From NCBI GenBank assembly GCA_020402865.1, contig JADBYT010000010.1:186001-250000 (forward strand): a DNA stretch of 64,000 nucleotides, read 5' to 3'. The stretch comes from Bacteroidota bacterium (lineage in GTDB: Bacteria; Bacteroidota; Bacteroidia; Palsa-965). Of this stretch, positions 54,186-63,828 are shown piece after piece (the first letter of the stretch is position 1; every line of letters starts with the position of its first letter). The position numbers and the translations under genes were made by a program. The notes under the pieces were generated by a model. It saw only the letters and a list, made by a program, of their open reading frames with translations. It had not been told where the DNA came from and did no database searches.

Positions 54186-54241
54186 TGTTGGTTGTATAAA
54201 CGGGACGTAAAATTAGAAAAATATGGGTTGTCCGTGCGTTT

Positions 54242-57200
54242 TTAAAGAATGACCAGCTTTTCGTATTGTTCCGCCCGCTGGCCGTCCGCACCACGCACTA
54301 CCATCCGGTAAACGTAAACACCCCTGCCGATATTGTCTCCGAAATCATCTTTTCCGTCCCAAATTATCGGCGCCGACCTATATCCCTCATTCTGAACCGT
54401 TTCGTTTATGGTTTTCACCAGCTTCCCCGACACGGTAAACACCTGAACCATCACATCAAACTGGGTACAACACTGGTTCGATTCGAAATAAAATTCGGTA
54501 CGTGTGGTAAACGGATTCGGATAATTGAGCACGTGAGCAAGCTCCAGACCATTATTTTTCACCACCGTAAACTCGGTTGTTACAGTGGTGGAGTTATTGT
54601 AAACGTCCCACACTTTAAGCGTGAGTGTATGGCGGCCTTCGCTTAGGTTTGACAAGGGGTAAAGAATCCGGCCGCGCTGATAGCTGTTCATGTCGGCCTG
54701 GTAATAATCGTTCAGCACAATGGCATTGCTGGTTTGCTCATCAATTACCGCCACAATATCATGCCCGATTCCATTGCCTACGGTATTAATCCCGTTACTG
54801 TCGCTCACAATTGCAAGGAGTGTGGGCGAAGCATTTGTAATGCCACCAAACGCAAAATTGGTATCGTTCATAAACAACCGTACCTGCGGTCCGGCATTGT
54901 CGGCGGGGGCATTCGGGTTGGTGCCGCCAATCACAATATCTTCGCAGTAACCGCTTGCATCTGTTTGCCCGTTGTAAGCATAATAACTGATGCGGCCTTT
55001 GCCAAACTGGTATGCAATATCTCGCGGCACCACGAATGAGAACGTGTAATCACCGTTTACCACGCTTACTTTACCACGGTAAATGATATTCTTCTCGAAC
55101 TTAAATGTAATTGGTGAGTTCGGCGGATCATTGCCAAGTGTGGTAATGGTTGATGTTTTATCAAACACGGTAGGATAAAGCACACCGTTGTAGCCGGTAA
55201 GCTTATTGCCCGCCTGATCAGCCACAAAGCCACTTACGGTTACACGGCTCAGTGCACGCAGCGTATCGGGCTGGGCCGGATTGAGCGGCTGGTTGTTTAC
55301 TTCGGTAGTTACCACCTTGTTTTTGGGATAACGTAAACGCAGTGCCGGATCACCAAGCAAGGTAAAATTGCGGTTGTTGGTGTTGTTGCCGCTCGACACT
55401 TTGGTAATGCGGTACACATCGCCGATGCGGGGCATTTCACCGTTAATGGTATCAAATACGGCTTCGTAGAAATTATTGTTCAGAATAAAATTGGGCGAAG
55501 AATACACCAGTCGAACCGTGGTAAGCAAACCAATGCCGCCGCCGTCAGGATTGAGCAGCACATACTCGCCCGCCGAAGTCCGTGAAGGATCATCGAAACG
55601 GCTGAACTCGCAGGTAGCCGTTACAAACAAAGGCAGGTTGCAAAGATTTTTCCAGCCATTAATCTGCGGTACATTCACCGCCTGCTCGTGCGCAAGCCCT
55701 ACTTCCCCGCCGTGACCGGTATAGTTGAGAATTAACGCTCCGCGTTCTACGCGCCGGTTAATTGCTTCCACCACGCCCGGATAACGTTCACCGCCGGGTG
55801 TTTGCTCCTGCTGGAAAGCATCGAAATAAATTTTATCAATATTAAAGTTGTCAAAAGCCGTATCCACCATCGTCGCAAGCTGATCGGCCTGCGTCATGTG
55901 CACGCCCGAATCTTCATCATCGCCAATAAAGCAGATCCAGTTTTTCCACTCACCGGTGCTGCTGCAATCTTGTCCGTTGCCACAAGCTGTAATGGTTGAA
56001 ACAGGATCGTTGGCCATGTAGCGGCGAATCTTATTCATTACTGCTTCCGCCTGTTCAAGTGTATGTACCGGAAAGCGGCCTATTCCCACATCCACATAAC
56101 CCACATCACTCAAACCATCCCACTCGCCCGAATCATCAAGAAGTCCATAGAACTCATCGGAGGTATATGAAATGGTAGGTGTTACACTGTTTGCATTCTG
56201 AAATGTGGGAATCATATTGGTATTTTGCGGCAGCTTGTACTTGTTATCATACGAACCGTCGCCAAACAGCAGCACATATTTCGGCATTTCTTCGGGTGTG
56301 GTGGCACGGTCGTACAACATGCGGATAAAATCGCGAATAGCTGTAATATCCTGCGCACCGGAAGAAAACTCGTTGTAAATCTGCTGCGGGGTAACTACAG
56401 TGTAGGTAAGCCCGTCAATGGCATTGTGCATCTGCCCGAGTTCGTTGGCCTGTGCAAGAAACATCGGATGCGCCACGATCACATAATCTACCGCAGTTTG
56501 CGCATGCAGGTTCTGATTGGCTACTTTACCCACGTAAGTGGCCGTAAGAAACTGTGACCCGTCGAATGCAATAAACTCACGTATTGAATCGGCAGGGAGC
56601 GTAAACTCATGTACGTTGCCGTTTACCGTAACCTGTTGCAAACGAGCATCGCCAAGCGCAGTTACATCCCATACTGCAACCTGCGGAATGGCATTGCCCA
56701 ACGTGTAGCGCGCCACGTTTCCTGCTCCCGCACTGAGCGGATCGCGAAAAGCCATTTGCCCGCCGGCCATAAGCAACTGACGGCGAACATTCAGTTCAAT
56801 CTGATTGAGCCAGCCCAACGCACCGGCCGCATTACTGCCACGGGCTACAGTTACGTTGATGGATGGTGACGTGGGAACAAACGACACCTGTGTCTGACCG
56901 AAAAGCGCATACGTATCATAATAGCTCGACACGTTTGCAGCGGGCACATTAAGCAAACCCGTGCCCGACTGGGCTGTTACATTATACGTGTGCGGTGTAG
57001 CCAGGCGCGAAACCAGATCGCAATACACCCAGGCCTGTACGCTGTTGTCGATATTGGGAAACGTAAAAGAGAAGGAATACTGCGACTGCAGGTCAAACTT
57101 CTCGCCATACCACTCGCGACCCGATTTAATCAGGTTTTCAAGATCCTGCTCGTGATAGGCATAATCGGTAAAAGAAGTTACGTTATGCGTAGGTGTGAGC

Positions 57201-58141
57201 GACGAAGAAGGTTGCGAAAGAATACGTTTGGCAGAACCGGGAGCAGTGGTAATAAAATAAAATGCCGAATCAGAATAATTATGCAGATTATGGCGGAAGC
57301 GCCCCGTGGGCTGATCATACGTCCAGCGATGCGGTGAAGTTCCGTAAAACAGCACATAATCGGTATTGTCAAAAACCCCGTCACTTTCACCCACCACCTG
57401 AATGGCATATTCATTCAGATCGTCGTAGTGTGCAGCGGCATTGCTGAACGAGAGTTGTCCGCGGCCATTCCCGTAAAGACGAATGGTGCGCGGATCGAGT
57501 GTGGCCATGTCATAACCCATACTCTCAAAAAACTGATAACTAAGCTTGTACACACCTGTTTGGGTAACCCCGATGCGGTGCCAGTCGCCGGAGGCGAGTA
57601 CCGAGTTGGATGCATAGGTACGGGCGGAGGGCGAGCGAAGATTTCCGGCGGTGCTTCCCTGCACTACAAGACGAAAGCTGATGAGTTTATCGGCCGCATT
57701 GGTATTGGCATTGCGGCGCAGAGGCAGCACGGTAATATGAGCAATGGGCTGCCTGCGGCTGATGCCTACTTTTACATTTACCTCCGCCTCAGTGCCAAGT
57801 GTGGCTGCCGATGTGCCAAGTACGGCGGCTTCGGCAAAACTCAGCGGCGCATACACCGCATCCACAAGCTGTACAGTAGCCGAACGTGAGCCGGCGGCTA
57901 GCGTACGTTGCTCCTCGTAAAGAGGAAGGTAATTCCGCTCAGCATCGTAAGAAGCTTCCTTAAACCACAAAAAAGTACGGCTTTCGGTTTCAGAAAGCTC
58001 CGAAGTAACCGGCGCGCCCCAGTTGAGCTGTGTTACCGCAGCCCTTACCTGACGCGTATTTCCTGACTGAGCAGTAAGCCCGAACGGCAATAAAGCCAGT
58101 CCGATGACTGCTGCCACCCCACATTTCATTACTGTTTTCAT
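54242..58141 (-). CDS. porU: Type IX secretion sortase PorU (gingipain-type C25 peptidase)
   Basis: 1299 aa from ATG 58141, with a signal peptide (CGVAAVIGLALLPFGLTA-Q). The central C25 peptidase domain has H810 in NYTGHGGEVGLAHEQ and C844 in VTATCEFSRFD as the catalytic pair. The C-terminal about 90 residues look like a sorting-type module (NYPNPFTTRTEF; GRGVYVYRMVVRG). PorU cleaves the C-terminal signal of T9SS cargo and can attach it to lipopolysaccharide. The frame is open to 58267, but that part has no signal peptide. First gene of porU-porV. Confidence 0.92.
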   Translation of the reverse strand: MKTVMKCGVAAVIGLALLPFGLTAQSGNTRQVRAAVTQLNWGAPVTSELSETESRTFLWFKEASYDAERNYLPLYEEQRTLAAGSRSATVQLVDAVYAPLSFAEAAVLGTSAATLGTEAEVNVKVGISRRQPIAHITVLPLRRNANTNAADKLISFRLVVQGSTAGNLRSPSARTYASNSVLASGDWHRIGVTQTGVYKLSYQFFESMGYDMATLDPRTIRLYGNGRGQLSFSNAAAHYDDLNEYAIQVVGESDGVFDNTDYVLFYGTSPHRWTYDQPTGRFRHNLHNYSDSAFYFITTAPGSAKRILSQPSSSLTPTHNVTSFTDYAYHEQDLENLIKSGREWYGEKFDLQSQYSFSFTFPNIDNSVQAWVYCDLVSRLATPHTYNVTAQSGTGLLNVPAANVSSYYDTYALFGQTQVSFVPTSPSINVTVARGSNAAGALGWLNQIELNVRRQLLMAGGQMAFRDPLSAGAGNVARYTLGNAIPQVAVWDVTALGDARLQQVTVNGNVHEFTLPADSIREFIAFDGSQFLTATYVGKVANQNLHAQTAVDYVIVAHPMFLAQANELGQMHNAIDGLTYTVVTPQQIYNEFSSGAQDITAIRDFIRMLYDRATTPEEMPKYVLLFGDGSYDNKYKLPQNTNMIPTFQNANSVTPTISYTSDEFYGLLDDSGEWDGLSDVGYVDVGIGRFPVHTLEQAEAVMNKIRRYMANDPVSTITACGNGQDCSSTGEWKNWICFIGDDEDSGVHMTQADQLATMVDTAFDNFNIDKIYFDAFQQEQTPGGERYPGVVEAINRRVERGALILNYTGHGGEVGLAHEQAVNVPQINGWKNLCNLPLFVTATCEFSRFDDPSRTSAGEYVLLNPDGGGIGLLTTVRLVYSSPNFILNNNFYEAVFDTINGEMPRIGDVYRITKVSSGNNTNNRNFTLLGDPALRLRYPKNKVVTTEVNNQPLNPAQPDTLRALSRVTVSGFVADQAGNKLTGYNGVLYPTVFDKTSTITTLGNDPPNSPITFKFEKNIIYRGKVSVVNGDYTFSFVVPRDIAYQFGKGRISYYAYNGQTDASGYCEDIVIGGTNPNAPADNAGPQVRLFMNDTNFAFGGITNASPTLLAIVSDSNGINTVGNGIGHDIVAVIDEQTSNAIVLNDYYQADMNSYQRGRILYPLSNLSEGRHTLTLKVWDVYNNSTTVTTEFTVVKNNGLELAHVLNYPNPFTTRTEFYFESNQCCTQFDVMVQVFTVSGKLVKTINETVQNEGYRSAPIIWDGKDDFGDNIGRGVYVYRMVVRGADGQRAEQYEKLVIL

Positions 58142-58304
58142 ATGCCTGACCCGGTACAATACCGGTTTTTCAAAATTAACGAAATAGCCCATACTTTGGT
58201 TTGCCTTAAAGAGCATTAGCCACGATTTAATACTCGTGGATTTGTGTTTTTCAGCCGAACTTGCCAAAACGGAAATGAAATTTTCTGCAATTCGGTGGCG
58301 TTTT

Positions 58305-58336
58305 TTTGAAAACTCCGCACAAATCTGATATATTTG
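58305..58336 (+). promoter_or_regulatory. Promoter of the porP-gldJ unit
   Basis: TTTG (58305-58308), 20-nt spacer, TATATTTG (58329-58336): both boxes match the Bacteroidota consensus. The gap 58142-58487 otherwise holds a leader of about 145 nt with an inverted repeat GTTTCAAA (58412-58419) / TTTGAAAC (58430-58437) and no gene. Confidence 0.65.
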
Positions 58337-58487
58337 TTTTCAGACGTTGTATCGGAGTTGACCAGAAATCGCCGAAAAAACGCAGGCAAACACCCGGATA
58401 TTGTATTACAGGTTTCAAAAATGGGAATATTTGAAACTTGTTTTTCTTATATCCGTAACATATTAATTCAACGAAAACCCGTCTTCT

Positions 58488-59444
58488 ATGCTGAAGCGAC
58501 TGGTTATTGCATCGGGAATGCTTCTTTCGGCCGGACTGCTGAATGAAGTTCGTGCGCAGGATCCGCAGTTTACGCAGTTCTACGCCAATCCGCTCTATCT
58601 TAACCCGGCCTTTGCGGGAACTGCCCGCTGCCCCCGTATCTGTATCAACTACCGTAACCAGTGGCCTGCTATTTCAGGCACATTTGTTACCTACAGCGCC
58701 TCCTACGATCAGCACATCGATGGTATTGCAGGCGGTTTGGGCCTGCTCGTTACCAACGACCGCGCCGGTCAGGGCACGCTCAACACCACCAACGTGAGCG
58801 GTATCTATTCATACCAGCTCAACGTTACCCGTGAGTTCTCCATGAAACTGGGCATTCAGGCCACCTACGCCCAGAAATCAGTTGACTGGAGCAAACTCAC
58901 CTTTGGCGACATGATTGATCCGCGAACTGGCTTTGTGTACAACACAAACGAGGTTCCCAACGTAACCAGCCGTTCCAATGTGGATATTTCGGCTGGTTTA
59001 TTGGGCTTCAGCCGCCGGTATTTCTTTGGCTTTGCCGTACACCACGTTACCGAGCCCGACGAAGGATTTCTGGGAACCAGTAAGTTACCTATGAAATATA
59101 CCGGACATGCCGGTGCTGTTATTCCCATCGGGGGCCGTTACAGCGAAACCAGCATTTCGCCCAATATCCTTTACCAGAAACAGCAGGATTTCCAGCAGCT
59201 TAACCTCGGTGTTTATTTCACAAAAGGTGCGCTGGTGGGTGGTCTCTGGTACCGAAATCAAGATTCTTTTATTATTCTGCTCGGTTTTCAACAAGATCTG
59301 TTTAAATTTGGCTACAGTTACGACGTAACTGTGTCACGTCTGACTAACGCAACCGCCGGTTCGCATGAGCTCTCTTTCCAGATGCAGTTCGAATGCAAAC
59401 CCAAGAAGAAGAAGTTCAGAACAGTAAGCTGTCCCTCATTCTGA
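58488..59444 (+). CDS. PorP/SprF-family type IX secretion membrane protein
   Basis: 318 aa with a signal peptide (LVIASGMLLSAGLLNEVRA-Q). Start of the mature part, DPQFTQFYANPLYLNPAFAGT, is the family's signature; an outer membrane barrel follows, ending FECKPKKKKF. Family members assist surface delivery of specific adhesins or anchor T9SS products. It precedes gldJ by 78 nt, with a consensus promoter 150 nt upstream. Confidence 0.9.
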   Translation: MLKRLVIASGMLLSAGLLNEVRAQDPQFTQFYANPLYLNPAFAGTARCPRICINYRNQWPAISGTFVTYSASYDQHIDGIAGGLGLLVTNDRAGQGTLNTTNVSGIYSYQLNVTREFSMKLGIQATYAQKSVDWSKLTFGDMIDPRTGFVYNTNEVPNVTSRSNVDISAGLLGFSRRYFFGFAVHHVTEPDEGFLGTSKLPMKYTGHAGAVIPIGGRYSETSISPNILYQKQQDFQQLNLGVYFTKGALVGGLWYRNQDSFIILLGFQQDLFKFGYSYDVTVSRLTNATAGSHELSFQMQFECKPKKKKFRTVSCPSF

Positions 59445-59522
59445 TGGAAAAGAATAAGGGGCTATACTATTAATAAGGGAAACAACGTTATATAATCGGA
59501 AACTACTAACAAACCGTTGAAA

Positions 59523-61061
59523 ATGAAAAAAGCAGCGATGCCGTTCATTCTCCTCGCAGGAGTTGGAATGCTTGCCTCTTGTGAGAAAGAGCGATCCAAC
59601 GTAACCGGATGGGAATACAACAATCCCGATAACGGCGGCTTTGAAGTCGTGCCTTACGAAGAGCAGGAAACAGGCCCCGGTCTGGTGTTCATCGAAGGTG
59701 GTACATTCACTATGGGACGCGCCGAACAGGACGTTACCTACGACTGGAACAACGTACCGCGCCGCGTAACCGTTTCATCATTTTATATGGATGAAACCGA
59801 GGTTCGTAACCTCGACTACCTTGAATATCTTTACTGGACTGCACGTATTTATGGTCCGGATTACCCGGAAGTTTACAAACTGGCGCTTCCCGACACCCTC
59901 GTATGGCGCGAGAAACTGGCTTACAATGAGCCTTATGTAAACTATTACCTGCGCCATCCTTCTTACCGTGATTATCCGGTAGTAGGTGTAAACTGGCAGC
60001 AGGCCACCAACTTTGCCAGCTGGCGCTCAGACCGTGTAAACGAATACATTCTTATTCGTGAAGGTATTCTCGACTGGGCACCCGATCAGTTTGGTGATCA
60101 GGCTTTCAATACCGACCACTACCTGGCCGGCGACAAAGCCAGCACACCTTATGTAGGCAACGTGCTTGATGAGCCTATTTCACTCAACCCCACCGGACCG
60201 GAGTTCCGCCGTGTGCGTATGGAAGACGGTATCCTTCTGCCGAAGTACCGCCTGCCCACCGAAGCCGAATGGGAATTTGCAGCCTACGGCCTTATTGGCA
60301 ATACCATCGTGGAACGTATCACCGACCGTCGCCTCTATCCCTGGAACGGCCACGCTGTGCGTAACCCGGATGAAGAATACATTGGTCAGATGCTTGCTAA
60401 CTACAAGCGCAGCAACGGTGACCAGATGGGTGCTGCAGGCGCTCTTAACGACGCTGCCGACATTACCGCTCCGGTTTACTCTTACTGGCCCAACGACTAT
60501 GGCCTGTACAACATGGCCGGCAACGTGTCAGAATGGGTAATGGACGTGTATCGTCCGCTTTCACTCACCGACAACGACGACTTCCGCCCGTTCCGTGGTA
60601 ACGTATTTGAAACTCAGCTCAAAGACACCACCGACCCGATTGACCAGCCTTTGCTGGTAGAAGATTCAGTACGTTTTGATTCTGACGGAAACGTGGTGAG
60701 CATGCCCGGTATGATGCGCAGCCGTCAGGTTAGTCTTACCTACAAGGAAGACAAACTCGATCGCCGTCGCAACTACAAATACAGCGATTATATCAACTAC
60801 GGCGATGGTGACGGAACATCTTCTCTTTACTTCACCGATCCTACCGCAGTACCCGCAAACAAACTCATGTACGAGTACGGCCAGTTCTCACTCATCAACG
60901 ATAAAGCCCGCGTATATAAGGGTGGTTCGTGGCGAGACAGAGCATACTGGATGGTGCCCGGCACCCGCCGCTTCCTCGATCAGACACAGTCAACAGCCTT
61001 TATTGGTTTCCGCTGTGCAATGGATCGTGTAGGCAGCCCGCGCGGCCTGGGTGGTCGATAA
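59523..61061 (+). CDS. gldJ: Gliding motility lipoprotein GldJ
   Basis: 512 aa from ATG 59523. Lipobox GVGMLASC (Cys20), then a formylglycine-generating-enzyme-like (SUMF) domain: GLVFIEGGTFTMGR, VSSFYMDETEVRN, VGVNWQQATNFASWR, RLPTEAEWEFAAYG, NVSEWVMDVY and a final RVYKGGSWRD...FIGFRCAMD. GldJ and GldK share this fold; the position directly before murF matches gldJ in flavobacteria. GldJ stabilises GldK and supports gliding and T9SS. Confidence 0.9.
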   Translation: MKKAAMPFILLAGVGMLASCEKERSNVTGWEYNNPDNGGFEVVPYEEQETGPGLVFIEGGTFTMGRAEQDVTYDWNNVPRRVTVSSFYMDETEVRNLDYLEYLYWTARIYGPDYPEVYKLALPDTLVWREKLAYNEPYVNYYLRHPSYRDYPVVGVNWQQATNFASWRSDRVNEYILIREGILDWAPDQFGDQAFNTDHYLAGDKASTPYVGNVLDEPISLNPTGPEFRRVRMEDGILLPKYRLPTEAEWEFAAYGLIGNTIVERITDRRLYPWNGHAVRNPDEEYIGQMLANYKRSNGDQMGAAGALNDAADITAPVYSYWPNDYGLYNMAGNVSEWVMDVYRPLSLTDNDDFRPFRGNVFETQLKDTTDPIDQPLLVEDSVRFDSDGNVVSMPGMMRSRQVSLTYKEDKLDRRRNYKYSDYINYGDGDGTSSLYFTDPTAVPANKLMYEYGQFSLINDKARVYKGGSWRDRAYWMVPGTRRFLDQTQSTAFIGFRCAMDRVGSPRGLGGR

Positions 61062-61082
61062 CTTTCCGAAAAATTCAGGCGC

Positions 61083-61122
61083 ATCGCCCCAGGTTCATAG
61101 TAACTTGGGGCGATCGTTTTTT
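61083..61122 (+). terminator. Hairpin with T-run ending 5 nt before the murF ATG
   Basis: ATCGCCCCAGGTT (61083-61095) pairs with AACTTGGGGCGAT (61102-61114), one mismatch, 6-nt loop; T-run 61117-61122. It would end gldJ transcription right before murF, or act as an attenuator. Confidence 0.75.
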
Positions 61123-61126
61123 GTTT

Positions 61127-62449
61127 ATGTACACTGACATTCACACACTTTACCGGCACTTTCTCAGTGCTCCTCACATCAGTACCGATACACGCACCAT
61201 TGTTCCGGGCAGTATTTTCTTTGCGCTTAAAGGGGCCAACTTCAACGGCAACAGCTTTGCGCTTCAGGCATTACAGCAGGGTGCTGCATTTGCTGTAGTG
61301 GATGAAGAAATTACCGGTGCTGATGGGCGTGTGCTCCGTGTGGCCGATGTACTTGCCTCCTTGCAGGCATTGGCCCGCCACCACCGGCAGCAGCTTGGGA
61401 ATAAAGGCCTGCGTGTGCTGGCTCTCACTGGCAGCAACGGCAAAACCACCACCAAAGAATTAATGGCACGCGTGCTGGCTCAAAAATTCCGCACCCATTA
61501 CACGCATGGCAACCTCAACAACCATATTGGTGTGCCGCTTACGCTGCTCCAGCTAACCGATGCACATGAGTTTGCCGTAATTGAAATGGGCGCTAACCAT
61601 CAGGGAGAAATAAAACAGCTTTGCGAAATTGCCGAACCCGACTTCGGGCTCATCACCAACATCGGGCTGGCGCACCTCGAAGGTTTTGGCGGACCGGAAG
61701 GTGTACTCAAAGGCAAAACCGAAATGTTCCGGTTTATTGAAAGCCGGCAGGGTAAAATTTTTCTTCTGGCCGACGAGCCACGCCTCAGCGATTACGCACA
61801 ACGCCTGCAGACTGTAACCTATGGCACGGCAGAAAATGCAGATGTTTCGGGCACACTCATAGCCGCCGATCCGACACTTGCATTTGTCTGGAAAGCCAAG
61901 CCGCACAAAAAGCCGCACGAAGTATATACGCGGCTTGCCGGTGGCTACAACTTACCCAACCTGCTGGCTGCCGTAGCCGTGGGCCTGAATTTCGGCATCA
62001 GTGAAACGGAAATAAACAACGCGCTGGCAGACTATCAGCCCGACAACAACCGCTCGCAATGGGTAAAGCGAGGTAATGTGCAATTGCTGCTGGATGCCTA
62101 CAATGCAAATCCGTCGAGCATGAAAGCAGCTATCGAAAACTTTGCGACGCTTCAGGCTCCGGCAAAAACAATTGTAATTGGCGACATGTTTGAGCTGGGC
62201 GAATCTTCGGCGGAGGAGCATCAGCGTATCGTAAATATACTTGTCAGGCTTTTGCCTGATGCCACTGTACTTCTTGTGGGCGAACATTTTTCGCACACAA
62301 CCGATCGTTGCGGATTTCATCGCATGCCTCAAAGTGCGGATGCTGCCACATGGATACGCGCGCACATGCCACAACAGGGCATGGTACTGATTAAAGGTTC
62401 GCGCGGGATGAAAATGGAACGGGTGTCGGAAATATTTGCAGGCAATTAG
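61127..62449 (+). CDS. murF: UDP-N-acetylmuramoyl-tripeptide--D-alanyl-D-alanine ligase
   Basis: 440 aa from ATG 61127. STDTRTIVPGSIFFALKG (Mur N-terminal domain), ATP loop LTGSNGKTTTKEL, VIEMGANHQGEI, and the C-terminal DAYNANPSSMKAA and IGDMFELGESSAEEH. It adds D-Ala-D-Ala to the peptidoglycan precursor. The frame is open back into gldJ, but the first 66 codons are a shadow of gldJ. Its ATG sits only 5 nt after a T-run of a strong hairpin, and no other promoter is visible, so expression probably depends on read-through. Confidence 0.95.
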   Translation: MYTDIHTLYRHFLSAPHISTDTRTIVPGSIFFALKGANFNGNSFALQALQQGAAFAVVDEEITGADGRVLRVADVLASLQALARHHRQQLGNKGLRVLALTGSNGKTTTKELMARVLAQKFRTHYTHGNLNNHIGVPLTLLQLTDAHEFAVIEMGANHQGEIKQLCEIAEPDFGLITNIGLAHLEGFGGPEGVLKGKTEMFRFIESRQGKIFLLADEPRLSDYAQRLQTVTYGTAENADVSGTLIAADPTLAFVWKAKPHKKPHEVYTRLAGGYNLPNLLAAVAVGLNFGISETEINNALADYQPDNNRSQWVKRGNVQLLLDAYNANPSSMKAAIENFATLQAPAKTIVIGDMFELGESSAEEHQRIVNILVRLLPDATVLLVGEHFSHTTDRCGFHRMPQSADAATWIRAHMPQQGMVLIKGSRGMKMERVSEIFAGN

Positions 62450-62500
62450 CCCCGTCTGCCCGCCCTAAAACAATCCACCTTTACACAACCTACTCAAATA

Positions 62501-62532
62501 CAAAAGCTCAACCGGAACCGGTTGAGCTTTTG
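62501..62532. terminator. Bidirectional terminator between murF and the acyl-CoA dehydrogenase gene
   Basis: Perfect 15-bp stem CAAAAGCTCAACCGG (62501-62515), loop AA, complement 62518-62532. Confidence 0.85.
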
Positions 62533-62555
62533 CGTTGTTGGTGAGCTGTATCAGA

Positions 62556-63695
62556 TTAATCGAGAATGGCGCGGGAGATTACAATTTTCTGCACTTCGCT
62601 GGTGCCTTCGTAAATCTGTGTAATTTTTGCATCGCGCATGAGACGCTCTACATGATACTCTTTCACAAAACCGTAACCACCGTGAATCTGAACGGCTTCA
62701 ACGGTTGTATCCATAGCCACTTTCGAAGAATAAAGTTTGGCCATTGAACTGCTCAGGCCATAATCCATATCGTTGTCTTTGTGCCAGGCTGATTTGAGGC
62801 AGAGCAAACGTGCGGCTTCAATTTGTGTAGCCATGTCAGCCAGTTTAAACTGAATAGCCTGATGCTGTGAAATGGGCTTGCCGAATGCTTTGCGCTCTTT
62901 AGAATAAGCCAGCGCAAGTTCGTAAGCGCCAGAAGCAATGCCCAACGCCTGAGCAGCAATACCAATACGGCCGCCGGTGAGTGTTTTCATGGCAAATTTG
63001 AAACCAAAGCCATCTTCGCCGATGCGGTTTTCTTTGGGCACTTTCACATCAGTAAACATGAGTGAATGTGTATCAGAACCGCGGATACCGAGTTTGTTTT
63101 CTTTGGGTCCTACCACAAAACCGGGCATGCCTTTTTCAACGATGAATGCGTTGATGCCTTTATGACCTTTTTCGGGATAGGTTTGTGCAATTACAAGATA
63201 AACCGAAGCACTGCTGCCGTTGGTAATCCAGTTTTTGGTGCCGTTGAGCAGGTAGTGATCGTCTTTTTCAATGGCAGTGGTTCGCTGTGAGGTAGCATCA
63301 GAACCGGCTTCGGGCTCGGAGAGGCAGAATGCGCCGATGATTTCGCCTTTAGCCAGCGGCACAAGATATTTCTGTTTCTGTTCTTCGGTGCCAAAATTTT
63401 CGAGACCCCAGCATACCAATGAGTTGTTCACCGACATGATTACTGAACAGGAAGCATCTACTTTCGAAATTTCTTCCATTGCCAGTACGTAGGAAATGGT
63501 GTCCATTCCGCCGCCGCCGTATTTGGGATCAACCATCATACCGAGGAAACCGAGTTCGGCCATTTTCTTTACCTGTTCTGCAGGAAAGGATTGATTTTCG
63601 TCGCGCTCAATTACACCCGGCTTCAGTTCATTCTGCGCAAAATCGCGTGCGGCTTGCTGAATCATGAGGTGTTCTTCGGTGAGTTCGAAATTCAT
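62556..63695 (-). CDS. Acyl-CoA dehydrogenase (short-chain/butyryl type)
   Basis: 379 aa, typical SCAD/BCAD length. ACAD signatures AFCLSEPEAGSDA, GTKNWITNG, MKTLTGGRIGIAAQALGIA, and Glu363 in IYEGTSEVQ as the catalytic base in the short/medium-chain position. FAD enzyme that introduces the alpha-beta double bond in acyl-CoAs. A -7-like box TATCTTTC ends 5 nt before the ATG. Chain length cannot be settled from sequence. Confidence 0.93.
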   Translation of the reverse strand: MNFELTEEHLMIQQAARDFAQNELKPGVIERDENQSFPAEQVKKMAELGFLGMMVDPKYGGGGMDTISYVLAMEEISKVDASCSVIMSVNNSLVCWGLENFGTEEQKQKYLVPLAKGEIIGAFCLSEPEAGSDATSQRTTAIEKDDHYLLNGTKNWITNGSSASVYLVIAQTYPEKGHKGINAFIVEKGMPGFVVGPKENKLGIRGSDTHSLMFTDVKVPKENRIGEDGFGFKFAMKTLTGGRIGIAAQALGIASGAYELALAYSKERKAFGKPISQHQAIQFKLADMATQIEAARLLCLKSAWHKDNDMDYGLSSSMAKLYSSKVAMDTTVEAVQIHGGYGFVKEYHVERLMRDAKITQIYEGTSEVQKIVISRAILD

Positions 63696-63699
63696 GGCT

Positions 63700-63707
63700 G
63701 AAAGATA
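63700..63707 (-). promoter_or_regulatory. -7-like TATCTTTC, 5 nt before the acyl-CoA dehydrogenase ATG
   Basis: One base from TAnnTTTG on the minus strand, at leaderless spacing. Confidence 0.35.
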
Positions 63708-63828
63708 GTTTTAGGTGTGTTAAAATTGGTGGGCAAATATACCGTATCAGTTCGAGTTGCACCAGTTTGCGCCGAAAAAAGACGGGGAATTCTGGAGGTT
63801 GACTTATTTTGCGTGATCTTTTGACAAA

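Noticed and set aside
54242-58267. PorU starting at 58267
   Set aside because: The extra 42 residues are not a signal peptide; the one beginning at ATG 58141 is.
59523-61061. GldK rather than GldJ
   Set aside because: Both share the same fold, but the adjacency to murF and the absence of gldL, gldM and gldN downstream fit GldJ.
60929-61126. N-terminal extension of MurF
   Set aside because: These codons lie in gldJ and the terminator; Mur ligase similarity begins at the ATG at 61127.
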